Source of the DNA: Chitinophagaceae bacterium
GTDB taxonomy: Bacteria > Bacteroidota > Bacteroidia > Chitinophagales > Chitinophagaceae
Length of the DNA stretch: 27,877 nucleotides
NCBI GenBank assembly: GCA_947483345.1
Contig: CANKNL010000010.1
Span: forward strand, 1 to 27,877
Reading direction: 5' to 3'
The notes below the pieces were generated by a model. That model saw only the letters and a list, made by a program, of their open reading frames with translations. It was not told the origin of the DNA and made no database searches. The stretch's first letter is position 1, and every line of letters begins with the position of its first letter. Below are positions 15,516 to 23,817 of this stretch, one piece after another. The translations under genes were made by a program, and so were the position numbers.

Positions 15516-15545
15516 TCCCTTCGGTTCTCCGGGGGGATTTTTATT
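15516..15545 (+). terminator. Rho-independent terminator after rpmE2
   Basis: A 9-bp stem, TCCCTTCGG (15516-15524) with CCGGGGGGA (15529-15537), including two T-G wobbles, closes on TTCT and is followed by TTTTTATTTT. It ends just before the next promoter element. Confidence 0.85.
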
Positions 15546-15548
15546 TTG

Positions 15549-15556
15549 TATTTTTG
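15549..15556 (+). promoter_or_regulatory. -7 promoter element of the GlmU-like gene, near-leaderless
   Basis: TATTTTTG matches TAnnTTTG and ends only four bases before the ATG at 15561. Transcription would begin at or next to the start codon. Confidence 0.45.
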
Positions 15557-15560
15557 CAAC

Positions 15561-16745
15561 ATGCAAAAGATCATTTTTACAGAAGAATACTGTAAACCGG
15601 AAAATCTCCATCCTTTTACATATACCCGCCATATACAGGATATCCGTATGGGGATTTTGACCATTCGTGAAAAATGGGAGCGGTATTTAAAAATGGGTTC
15701 AGCCGATAAATGGGAAGCGCATTACCTGGATGATGCCGGATCTGTAAAAATAGAAAAGGGAATAGGTGCTGATGATTATCTGTTAATACATGCCAATGTA
15801 ATACCGACTAAAGCGGTTATCAGTAAAATCAAAAAACTACAAAATGGCGAATTTCTTATTTCAGGTAAAGAGGGTGGCATGGCATTTAAGTTTTCAAATA
15901 AAGAAGTACTCGGTCTTCATAAAATTAAAATTACTAAGTCTGTAGCGTATAAAGGCGATATGAAAGCTATTCATTATCCCTGGCATATCGTTCAAATGAA
16001 TGATTGGGCTTTGCGGGAAGACTTTGATTTAATGACTACCGGCAGAAAAAGCAAACCCTTATCCAAAACCAATAAACTGGTTAACCCATCTCAGATCTTT
16101 GTTGAAGCTGGTGCAAAAGTTGAGCATTGCCTGTTAAATGCCAGTGAGGGCCCCATTTTTATAGGTAAAAATGCCTGTATTATGGAAGGAAGTTTATTAC
16201 GGGGGCCGGTAGCTGTTTGTGAAGGGGCCATTGTTAAAATGGGAACCAAAATTTATGGTGCAACCACTGTTGGCCCTTATTGTACAGTTGGCGGAGAAAT
16301 TAAAAATTCAGTTTTATTTGGTTATAGCAATAAAGCACATGACGGGTATTTAGGTGATAGTGTAATAGGAGAGTGGTGTAATTTGGGTGCAGGTACAAGC
16401 AACAGTAATGTAAAAAACAATGCCGGCGAGGTGAAGTATTGGGTTGATGCTGATAAAAAAGAAATGGTTGCCGGTGATAAAGGCGGATTATTGATGGGCG
16501 ATTATTCGAAAGCAGCCATTAATACATCTTTTAATACTGGTGCCGTAGTGGGGGTATGCTGTAATGTAGTTGCAGCAGGCCTTACCCCAAAACTTATATC
16601 CAATTTCTCTTGGGGTGTTGATGGAATAATCAAGTATAAATTAAAAAAGGCGTTGGTTGATATCGATAATTGGAAAAAAATGAAAGGTTTAAATATAACG
16701 GACAGGGAAAAACAAATTTTGACAGATATTTACAAACTTTACTAA
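15561..16745 (+). CDS. GlmU-like sugar-nucleotide protein with left-handed beta-helix
   Basis: ATG at 15561 gives 394 residues (MQKIIFTEEYCKPENLHPFT); an upstream TTG frame adds only five residues. The N-terminal part keeps FTYTRHIQDIRMGILTIREKWERYL, a conserved block of Bacteroidota GlmU-like proteins. It lacks the LxAGxGTRM loop of normal nucleotidyltransferases. From about residue 185, hexapeptide repeats form a left-handed beta helix (IFVEAGAKVEHCLLNASEGP, IFIGKNACIMEGSLLRGPV, GTKIYGATTVGPYCTVGG), followed by GYSNKAHDGYLGDSVIGEW and NLGAGTSNSNVKNN. This resembles the acetyltransferase end of GlmU. The most likely role is acyl transfer or a related step on a sugar nucleotide. Classical UDP-GlcNAc pyrophosphorylase activity is doubtful. 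tpiA follows after 11 bases. Confidence 0.85.
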   Translation: MQKIIFTEEYCKPENLHPFTYTRHIQDIRMGILTIREKWERYLKMGSADKWEAHYLDDAGSVKIEKGIGADDYLLIHANVIPTKAVISKIKKLQNGEFLISGKEGGMAFKFSNKEVLGLHKIKITKSVAYKGDMKAIHYPWHIVQMNDWALREDFDLMTTGRKSKPLSKTNKLVNPSQIFVEAGAKVEHCLLNASEGPIFIGKNACIMEGSLLRGPVAVCEGAIVKMGTKIYGATTVGPYCTVGGEIKNSVLFGYSNKAHDGYLGDSVIGEWCNLGAGTSNSNVKNNAGEVKYWVDADKKEMVAGDKGGLLMGDYSKAAINTSFNTGAVVGVCCNVVAAGLTPKLISNFSWGVDGIIKYKLKKALVDIDNWKKMKGLNITDREKQILTDIYKLY

Positions 16746-16756
16746 AAATAAATATA

Positions 16757-17521
16757 ATGATGCGTAAACAAATTGCAGCAGCAAACTGGAAAATGAATTT
16801 AACCCTTCAACAGGCAGACCAGTTAATAGATGAGTTATTAGACATACCACATGATCTTAAAGACTATCAGGAAGCCGTTTTTGGTGTGCCATTTCCTTTT
16901 TTGTTTAACATTAAAAATAAATTGGCGGGGAAGAAAAATAGTTTTGTAGCTGCTCAAAACTGTTCTGATAAAAATGCCGGTGCTTATACCGGTGAAGTGA
17001 GTGCGGCGATGTTAAAAAGTATCGCAGTTGATTATGTAATAATCGGCCACAGTGAGCGTCGTGAATATTTTAATGAAAGCCATGCTACGCTTGCTGATAA
17101 AATAAATATTTGTTTTGAGACCGGTTTAAAGCCCATTTTTTGTTGCGGAGAGCCATTGGCAATCAGGGAAGCTGAAACACAAAACAGCTTTGTTGAAACG
17201 CAGTTAACAGAAAGTTTATTTCATTTAAATGCACAACAGCTAACCGGTTTTGTTATTGCTTATGAACCCATTTGGGCCATTGGTACCGGTAAAACAGCCA
17301 GTAACGAACAAGCACAGGAAATGCATGCGCATATACGAAGTATAATGGCTGGCCAATATGGTGCTGTTGTTGCGGATAGTATTTCAATTTTATACGGCGG
17401 AAGTGTAAAGGCCAATAATGCAAAAGCTATTTTTTGTCAACCTGATGTTGATGGTGGATTGATAGGTGGAGCCAGTCTTGTTGCAACTGAATTTGCAGCG
17501 ATCATCAATAGTTTAAAATAA
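16757..17521 (+). CDS. tpiA: Triosephosphate isomerase
   Basis: This glycolytic enzyme interconverts dihydroxyacetone phosphate and glyceraldehyde 3-phosphate. The double ATG at 16757/16760 gives 254 or 253 residues, normal for the family. Numbering from the first Met, Lys12 lies in AANWKMN, the electrophile His98 in YVIIGHSERREYF, and the catalytic base Glu170 in AYEPIWAIGTGKTAS (flexible loop 6). The phosphate-binding ILYGGSVKANNA and GGLIGGASL follow. It sits 11 bases behind the GlmU-like gene and is probably cotranscribed with it. Its stop codon is directly followed by the stop codon of the convergent channel gene, with no spacer and no visible terminator. Confidence 0.98.
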   Translation: MMRKQIAAANWKMNLTLQQADQLIDELLDIPHDLKDYQEAVFGVPFPFLFNIKNKLAGKKNSFVAAQNCSDKNAGAYTGEVSAAMLKSIAVDYVIIGHSERREYFNESHATLADKINICFETGLKPIFCCGEPLAIREAETQNSFVETQLTESLFHLNAQQLTGFVIAYEPIWAIGTGKTASNEQAQEMHAHIRSIMAGQYGAVVADSISILYGGSVKANNAKAIFCQPDVDGGLIGGASLVATEFAAIINSLK

Positions 17522-18511
17522 TCAGGGATTATCAGTTTTGTTTAACTGGTTTGTATTTAATGCAGCCGGCACAAAGCTGTTTAATTTTTCCAGATCTAAA
17601 ATCGTTTTATTAGCTTCATCATTGCGGTGATACATGGGTATGAATTTGGCACCAACCACAATCTCTTTAAATGTATAGGAACTGCGGGCTACCACAGTAT
17701 TGCTAAACATGTCATCAAAAGCCTTAATAAAAACGAGGAATTCTCCCTTTGTATTTTCAAAATCGTCTTTCGAAAAACCAAACAAGGGGCTTTCTTCTGT
17801 TATCGGATGAACAATGGTCCAACTTAAAGTAAGTGAATTAACGATATTAAACTCCAGCGTTAACGGGAAAAAATTATTTTTTTTGGTGCTATTTTCTTCT
17901 ACGATAATACCCACTGTTAATTTGGCTTCCACATCTGTTAAGGTGATGTTTTTAAAAGGAGCAATACGTAGCATTAAGGCATTTATGTTTTTATAAGGTG
18001 CAATAAGTGCTTGGCCCGAAAATTTAATATGCGCCGTTGGTTTACTAAATCTCCCGTATAATAAGCCCGTGACCAGAGCAAAGCTAAGTAAGCCAATCAG
18101 GGCTTCAAATGCTGCAATAGCACTGGCTTCAAAACCAGAGGGACTAATGCGGCCATAGCCTACTGTGGTAAAGGTTTGGGTACTAAAGAAAAAAGCTTCA
18201 CCAAATCTTTCAAGCTCATTTTGCGTATTCATGCCGCTTAAATGCTCTACGCCAATTATATAATAAAGTGCTGCAAAGGCCAGGTTTACCAATGTGTAAA
18301 AAGTGACAATCAGGGTTAAGAATTTCCATCTTGGCATGGCAAGCATGGCATGAAACCAGCTAATTCTTTCTAATAATCTAACACCCTTTTTTTCAATATT
18401 CGGGGTCCCATTTTTATTAACAAACCTGCCACCGTAATCAGCAGCATTTGTGCCAAAACCAGTGTTTATTTCAGTTTTTGCCTTAGCATTTAGTATACGA
18501 GGAAGCGCCAT
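17522..18511 (-). CDS. Inward-rectifier potassium channel, KirBac type
   Basis: The 329-residue protein has the Kir layout. A cytoplasmic N-terminus includes an amphipathic slide-helix region (WFHAMLAMPRWKFL), followed by a first membrane helix (about 62-86) and the pore loop FFFSTQTFTTVGYGRISPSG, with the selectivity filter TVGYG at 116-120. A second helix follows (about 128-153), then the immunoglobulin-like cytoplasmic domain FSGQALIAPYKNINALMLRI to SSYTFKEIVVGAKFIP. It should form a tetrameric potassium channel in the inner membrane. The C-terminal tail after about residue 305 is polar. It is transcribed toward tpiA and shares no base with it. Confidence 0.94.
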   Translation of the reverse strand: MALPRILNAKAKTEINTGFGTNAADYGGRFVNKNGTPNIEKKGVRLLERISWFHAMLAMPRWKFLTLIVTFYTLVNLAFAALYYIIGVEHLSGMNTQNELERFGEAFFFSTQTFTTVGYGRISPSGFEASAIAAFEALIGLLSFALVTGLLYGRFSKPTAHIKFSGQALIAPYKNINALMLRIAPFKNITLTDVEAKLTVGIIVEENSTKKNNFFPLTLEFNIVNSLTLSWTIVHPITEESPLFGFSKDDFENTKGEFLVFIKAFDDMFSNTVVARSSYTFKEIVVGAKFIPMYHRNDEANKTILDLEKLNSFVPAALNTNQLNKTDNP

Positions 18512-18618
18512 AATTAAAAAATTGATATTCTTAATGCAAAATAAGAATTAGCGGCTTAGGTTGAAGAAATTCTTTTGAACTAACTTGTGAATTATTAAAT
18601 AATCGATTAATTTTTTAT

Positions 18619-19671
18619 ATGCAGGAATCGCTTGTCGACTTATTGCGCTGCCCGGTTACCAGAAGCAGGCTATCCATGATCATTATTAAAAAGGGTATTA
18701 AAATTTTGGATGGAGAAGAAATTGAAGTGATTGATGAAGCGGTATTATTTGCAGCTGATAGCTGGTTTTACCCTGTTATTAATGGTATTCCCCGTTTAAA
18801 TATTGAAGCGGTAATTGACTATGCCGATTTTTTAAAATCAGCCATTCCTGATTTTGCTGAAAGAAAAGATAAATTGGTGGAGAAATACGCTTTTTTATTA
18901 AAACTGGTGCAGAAAAAAAATAAACGTACAAAAGACAGTTTTGCGCAGGAATGGGCACTATTTAACTACGATACTGATAAAACCTGGGATGCCGATGCCG
19001 CCGGCATGCTGAATCGATTTTTGAAAGAAACTGATGAAACTGTAGTAACACTTAAAGATAAAATTATTTTTGATGCTGGTTGTGGGAATGGGTTACTAAA
19101 TACGTTATTGGCAAAAAACGGGATCACCAATATTGCCATGGATTTTAGTAACAGTATTGAAAAGGCATATGTGAGGAACCCGTATAGCCGCGTTCATTTT
19201 ATACAGGGAGACGTACAGTTTCCTCCGGTTGCATTTAATCATTTTGATATTGTGCATTGCAGTGGGGTATTAATTGCAACCAATAATACAGAACTGTCTT
19301 TTTCTTGTTTAGAACCAACTGTAAAAAGGGGAGGCAAATTAAGTGTTTGGTTATATCACCATAGAAAAAACAGATTGCATAATTTATTTAATTATGTAAG
19401 GAAACTGACCTCCAGATGTCCTTTGGGGTTTCAATTCTATTTATATAGATGTACGATCTTTCCATTGAGTTATGTCATAAAAAGATTAAAAGGGAATAAG
19501 CAAAATGCAAGGGAAATGATGATTGATATTCTGGACTGGTTTACGCCGGAATTCAGATGGGAGCATGATCATGAGGAAGCCCGTGCTTGGTTTTATAAAA
19601 GACATTATACCCATGTACAGATCACATCAGATGAGGTGTTTGGGTTTAATATTACTGGCGAGAAGATTTAG
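18619..19671 (+). CDS. SAM-dependent methyltransferase with degenerate Trm112-like N-terminus
   Basis: This 350-residue protein begins with LVDLLRCPVTRSRLSM and WFYPVINGIPRLN (about 5-61). The spacing resembles a Trm112/YcaR zinc-ribbon-like domain, but only one of the usual cysteines remains, so zinc binding is unlikely. A class I Rossmann methyltransferase follows, with motif I IIFDAGCGNGLLNTLLA (Asp152, Gly154, Gly156), acidic and motif IV segments (AMDFSNSI, HFDIVHCSGVL), then DWFTPEFRWEHDHEEARAWF. Similar proteins occur in O-antigen and surface-glycan loci. With the flippase, second methyltransferase and glycosyltransferase downstream, a glycan-modifying role is inferred. The acceptor is unknown. 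Confidence 0.85.
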   Translation: MQESLVDLLRCPVTRSRLSMIIIKKGIKILDGEEIEVIDEAVLFAADSWFYPVINGIPRLNIEAVIDYADFLKSAIPDFAERKDKLVEKYAFLLKLVQKKNKRTKDSFAQEWALFNYDTDKTWDADAAGMLNRFLKETDETVVTLKDKIIFDAGCGNGLLNTLLAKNGITNIAMDFSNSIEKAYVRNPYSRVHFIQGDVQFPPVAFNHFDIVHCSGVLIATNNTELSFSCLEPTVKRGGKLSVWLYHHRKNRLHNLFNYVRKLTSRCPLGFQFYLYRCTIFPLSYVIKRLKGNKQNAREMMIDILDWFTPEFRWEHDHEEARAWFYKRHYTHVQITSDEVFGFNITGEKI

Positions 19672-19760
19672 TTTATTTTTTATAATGTATTCAATTACAT
19701 TTGAACCAGACTATAAAAATGCTGATTTCAGTTTAAATTATAGATTCTATAATAGCAAAT

Positions 19761-21083
19761 ATGCAGGCAGGAAAAACACTATTACAAAGCATCTTCTGGA
19801 GGGGATTGTATTACGTATCTGCTTTTATTATCAATATTTTAATTGCCCGGCATTTTGAAGCTTCGGTAAGTGGTTCGGTTTACTATCTCAGCAGTATATA
19901 TGCTTTTGCTGTTCTGCTTTCGAGCCTAAGTATTGAATCGGGTATTATTTATTTTACTGCCAAAGGGGATATCTCTGTTAACCGGCTTTTTAATTTTTCG
20001 ATAGCCTGGTCATTGTTTATCGGGTTGTTGACTTTTGTTTTTGTCAATTATATTTTAAAAGAAATAGTTGACGGCATTTCTTCAACACTTTTAGTTATTT
20101 CAGCAGTAATGTATATAAGCGGTAACCTGTTGATTACCTATTGTGCGGGCATTTTTTATGCCAGAAATGATTTCATGCTGCCTAATGTGATTATAATTAC
20201 GGGCACAATTATTTTAATTATTTTAATCCCGTATGGCGGTAAGTCTATAGTATACTCGGTTACTGATACAAATTATTTTTATATTTACTTTACTACGTTT
20301 TTTGTGCAGGGCATTTGTATGGCCATAGCAATAAAAAGGAAATATTTAAAAAAAATCAGAATACAGTTTCTAAACTTTGTAGAGTTCAGACTTTTATTCC
20401 GGTATTGCGCCCTTGCTTTTTTGGGAAATATTGTTTTTTTTCTGTTATACCGTATTGATTATTTTTTTGTTGAACGATATACAACAGCTGTTGAGTTGGG
20501 GAATTACATTCAGGTCTCCAAACTAGTACATCTCTTTTTTATACTGCCAACCATTTTGGCTACTGTTGTTTTTCCATTTACTGCGAGCGGACAAAAAGCA
20601 GAGATCGATAAATTCTTAACCCTGTTGTCGAGGGCCCTGTTTTTGCTTTATATCTTTGCCTGTTTAATATTGGGGCTAATCGGAAGCTGGCTTTTCCCTT
20701 TTGTGTTTGGTAAAAGTTTCACAGGTATGTATCAACCTTTTTTGTTTTTAATACCCGGCATATTATCACTGTCTGGTATCTTTACTTTAACTGCTTATTA
20801 CGCAGGAATTAACAGAATTAAAGTGAATATTACAGGGTCATTATACGCACTCATGGTAATTTTGGCAGGCAATATTATTTTTGTTCCTAAATACGGTATC
20901 TCAGCTGCTGCATTAGTTAGCAGTGTAGGTTATGTGGTGTACCAGATTTATATTATTATGATTTTTAAAAAAGAATATCCCGGTTCAGCGTTAGATTTTT
21001 TTATCTTTAGATCAGCTGATTGGATAAAAATTAAAAACAGTATTTTAGTATCAATTAATAGTAAAAATGAAAGTCAGCAGTAA
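19761..21083 (+). CDS. Oligosaccharide flippase, Wzx/polysaccharide biosynthesis family
   Basis: The 440-residue integral membrane protein has about 12 predicted hydrophobic helices and the N-terminal pattern GKTLLQSIFWRGLYYVSAFI, then NILIARHFEASVSGSVYYLS. This is typical of the MOP-superfamily flippases that move lipid-linked glycans across the inner membrane. A central basic segment (IKRKYLKKIRIQFLNF) separates the two halves, and the second half starts FRYCALAFLGNIVFFLLYRI. The start ATG is 89 bases after the methyltransferase stop. The 3' end overlaps the next gene by 17 bases, so the two are probably cotranscribed. Confidence 0.9.
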   Translation: MQAGKTLLQSIFWRGLYYVSAFIINILIARHFEASVSGSVYYLSSIYAFAVLLSSLSIESGIIYFTAKGDISVNRLFNFSIAWSLFIGLLTFVFVNYILKEIVDGISSTLLVISAVMYISGNLLITYCAGIFYARNDFMLPNVIIITGTIILIILIPYGGKSIVYSVTDTNYFYIYFTTFFVQGICMAIAIKRKYLKKIRIQFLNFVEFRLLFRYCALAFLGNIVFFLLYRIDYFFVERYTTAVELGNYIQVSKLVHLFFILPTILATVVFPFTASGQKAEIDKFLTLLSRALFLLYIFACLILGLIGSWLFPFVFGKSFTGMYQPFLFLIPGILSLSGIFTLTAYYAGINRIKVNITGSLYALMVILAGNIIFVPKYGISAAALVSSVGYVVYQIYIIMIFKKEYPGSALDFFIFRSADWIKIKNSILVSINSKNESQQ

Positions 21084-21780
21084 TGAGATTTATATAAACG
21101 GAGCGTATTATGAAAATAATCCCACATGGGATATGGCCGATGCGTGTTGGAAAACTGATATCATTTTAAAAATTCTAAAAAAAAATAAACTAACTGTAAC
21201 TGAAGTAATTGAAATTGGCTGTGGTGCAGGAGCCAATCTGGTTGAACTGGCAAAGAAAGATATACAATTGTTACATTTAAGAGGATATGATATTTCTCCA
21301 CAGGCAATTGAACTGGCCAAGAAAAATGAATCAGAAAAAATTGTTTTTTTTAATGAGGATCTGACTGAAAAAGCGACGGTAAAAACGGAACTGATGTTGG
21401 TAATTGATGTGCTAGAGCATGTAGATGATTTTTATGGTTTTTTGAGAAAGATAAACCCCAAAAGTGCTTATTTCATTTTTCATATACCACTCGATCTGTC
21501 TTGCAGAACCATCATGAAACCTCATGTGTTACTGCAGCAACGTGAAACCGTAGGTCATATTCATTATTATACCAAGGACATAGTTGAATGGGCTTTGCAG
21601 GATACCGGTTATGAAATAGTAGACTGGCTTTATACCAAACCCATTACGGATATACAGCCCGCTGATTCTGTAAAACAGTTTATTAAAAAAACATTACGAC
21701 AAATTTCATTTTTTATAAATAAAGATTGGAGTGTCAAAAAATGGGGAGGGTATTCGATTATGATTTTGGCTAAACAGTGA
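21067..21780 (+). CDS. Class I SAM-dependent methyltransferase
   Basis: The 237-residue cytoplasmic protein has motif I VIEIGCGAGANLVEL (48-62), motif II RGYDISPQAIELAKK, motif IV LMLVIDVLEHVDDFYGFL, and a following strand YFIFHIPLDLSC, all typical of small-molecule or glycan methyltransferases. The start overlaps the flippase gene by 17 bases, which points to translational coupling and a shared pathway. The substrate cannot be read from the sequence; a lipid-linked sugar or nucleotide sugar is inferred from the context. Confidence 0.88.
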   Translation: MKVSSNEIYINGAYYENNPTWDMADACWKTDIILKILKKNKLTVTEVIEIGCGAGANLVELAKKDIQLLHLRGYDISPQAIELAKKNESEKIVFFNEDLTEKATVKTELMLVIDVLEHVDDFYGFLRKINPKSAYFIFHIPLDLSCRTIMKPHVLLQQRETVGHIHYYTKDIVEWALQDTGYEIVDWLYTKPITDIQPADSVKQFIKKTLRQISFFINKDWSVKKWGGYSIMILAKQ

Positions 21781-21941
21781 GTTTAGCATAACCTCGTATT
21801 CATAAATCATGGAAAAATATATTTAGGCAATAGGTTTAACTATTTGAGGATCACTCATTTTTTGCTGTTTGAAAAAGGCCATAAAATAACAGCCTACAGA
21901 TTTATATAACAGAATGATATTTTTTTAATAAAATAGTTATA

Positions 21942-23102
21942 ATGAAAATTTTATGGCTGGTGAGTTGGTATCCATCTACATTACATCCTTTTGATGGGGA
22001 TTTTATACAACGACATGCGCAGGCTGCTGCTTTATTCACTGAGGTTGAAGTATTACATGTAGTTAAAGATTCGAAAGGTATTGAAACCCAAACAATAAAG
22101 GAAACAGTTCATGTAAATGAAAAGCTTACAGAAAGAATTATATATTATAAGCCATTTAAAACATCTATACAAATTATTGACAGGCTCTTATCACATTTAC
22201 AATACAAGAAAATATGCAGGGCTGCATTAAAAAATTATGTTGTAAAACAGGGCAAGCCACCATTTATTCATGTGCATATTGCTATGAAAGCAGGTTTAAA
22301 TGCACTGTGGCTGAAAAGAAAATATAACGTGCCCTATATTCTCACAGAGCATTGGGGCGGGTACCTTCCAACGGCAGCCCCTAATATCAACGATTATAAT
22401 TTTATCTATAAATATTATTGGGAAAAAATCATTACAAATGCAATGGCCTCAACTTACGTATCTGATTTTTTAAAAAATCATTTAATGCATGTCTATAAAG
22501 TTGACAATTGTGTTCTTATACCCAATGTAGTAAATACAGATATATTTTACCCGAGTCCAAAATTGCCGTATGATAAAATCCGATTTGTTCATGTTTCCAT
22601 AATGACCTATCAAAAAAATACGGAAGCTATTTTGGCTGCTATGGCATTACTTAAAAATGACTTTGCTTTTGAATTGTATTTGTATGGTCCTATAAATTCC
22701 TCACTACAAAGACTGATCATCAAATTGGGTCTTCAACATGAAGTGATTGTAAAAGGGGAGGTTGCCCAACCCATACTAGCTAAACTAATTCAACAATCCG
22801 ACGCTTTGATTTTATATTCCCGATATGAAACATTTGGCTGTGTGATCATTGAAGCCAACGCCTGTGGGGTTCCTGTAATTGTGAGTGATTTGACAGTTTT
22901 TCATGAAATTGTTAATGAAGGTGTGAATGGCTTTTTTGTAGAAGGCGAAAACCAGGTAGCCTTGGCTGAAAAACTAAAGCAGTTTATTTTACAAAAGAAT
23001 ACCTTTGACAAAATGGCTATTGCCTCACATGCTGCAGAAAAATATAATTATAAAAAAATTGGACAGCAATTTGCAGATCTGTATATGAAACTTTATAACT
23101 AA
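21942..23102 (+). CDS. Glycosyltransferase family 4 (GT-B)
   Basis: The 386-residue protein opens with the N-terminal Rossmann domain (KILWLVSWYPSTLHPFDGDF, then VHVHIAMKAGLNAL and PYILTEHWGGYL). The C-terminal GT1/GT4 domain begins near residue 212 (RFVHVSIMTYQKNTEAILAA). The retaining-enzyme EX7E motif lies in SRYETFGCVIIEANACGVPV with Glu296 and Glu304. It should transfer a sugar from a nucleotide donor onto the growing surface glycan at the cytoplasmic face. It is 161 bases after the methyltransferase, a gap with no ORF. The cyclophilin gene follows after 10 bases. Confidence 0.93.
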   Translation: MKILWLVSWYPSTLHPFDGDFIQRHAQAAALFTEVEVLHVVKDSKGIETQTIKETVHVNEKLTERIIYYKPFKTSIQIIDRLLSHLQYKKICRAALKNYVVKQGKPPFIHVHIAMKAGLNALWLKRKYNVPYILTEHWGGYLPTAAPNINDYNFIYKYYWEKIITNAMASTYVSDFLKNHLMHVYKVDNCVLIPNVVNTDIFYPSPKLPYDKIRFVHVSIMTYQKNTEAILAAMALLKNDFAFELYLYGPINSSLQRLIIKLGLQHEVIVKGEVAQPILAKLIQQSDALILYSRYETFGCVIIEANACGVPVIVSDLTVFHEIVNEGVNGFFVEGENQVALAEKLKQFILQKNTFDKMAIASHAAEKYNYKKIGQQFADLYMKLYN

Positions 23103-23112
23103 AATAAAAAAA

Positions 23113-23559
23113 ATGAACGACATGAAGTTAACTCAGGGAGAAATTCACACCACAAAGGGAATCATGAAATTTGAATTATATGATGATGATGCACCCATTG
23201 CCGTGGCCAACTTTAAAAAATTAATAGGCGAGGGGTTTTATAACGGACTTGCATTTCACCGTGTTATACCCAATTTTATGATACAGGGTGGTTGCCCAAA
23301 TGGAACGGGTGCCGGAGGACCAGGGTACACCATTAATTGTGAATTAAAAGGGAGCAAACAGTTTCACGACCGCGGTGTATTGTCGATGGCTCACCGGGGA
23401 TTGAATACCGGCGGCTCTCAGTTTTTTATATGTCATAGCAGATCAAATACGGCACACCTGGATGGCGTGCATACTTGTTTTGGGAAAATAATTGATGGGT
23501 TAAATGTGGTTGATGATATCCGGGGTGGAGACATCATGGAAAAACTAACTATTTTATAA
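23113..23559 (+). CDS. Peptidyl-prolyl cis-trans isomerase, cyclophilin type
   Basis: The 148-residue protein lacks a signal peptide and is therefore cytoplasmic. It has the cyclophilin core: GFYNGLAFHRVIPNFMIQGG with catalytic Arg50, GTGAGGPGYTINCE, GVLSMAHRGLNTGGSQFFI with Gln103 and Phe105, and HLDGVHTCFGKIIDGL. The Trp of cyclosporin-sensitive cyclophilins is His115 here, as in many bacterial forms, so strong cyclosporin binding is not expected. It is the last gene before a strong terminator and may be cotranscribed with the glycosyltransferase, although its function is general protein folding. Confidence 0.96.
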   Translation: MNDMKLTQGEIHTTKGIMKFELYDDDAPIAVANFKKLIGEGFYNGLAFHRVIPNFMIQGGCPNGTGAGGPGYTINCELKGSKQFHDRGVLSMAHRGLNTGGSQFFICHSRSNTAHLDGVHTCFGKIIDGLNVVDDIRGGDIMEKLTIL

Positions 23560-23593
23560 CGCATCCAGTATAAACTAACTTTTTGCTTTTGTT

Positions 23594-23638
23594 AAAAGCC
23601 TTTTAAGTAAACACATATTTACTGAAAAGGCTTTTTTA
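23594..23638 (+). terminator. Rho-independent terminator after the cyclophilin gene
   Basis: AAAAGCCTTTT pairs with AAAAGGCTTTT, and an inner AGTAAA/TTTACT extension continues the stem past one mismatch. A T run follows. It closes the glycan-cluster transcript. Confidence 0.9.
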
Positions 23639-23817
23639 ATTTGTCATCTATAGCGGAAGCACAAATGTGAAAGTGGACTAAAACTGACCTCACAGATCAC
23701 CCTGGTATAGGGCTCATCCACTGCTGCATTTTGTGGTTAGTCACATTTTTTACACAAACTAGTTATTACCTAATAGGCCCATCTGATATTTCAGTAATTT
23801 TAATCAAATTAGTTAAC

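Noticed and set aside
19523..19858. 111-codon plus-strand ORF bridging the methyltransferase and flippase genes
   Set aside because: It is an out-of-frame reading of both genes with no domain character.
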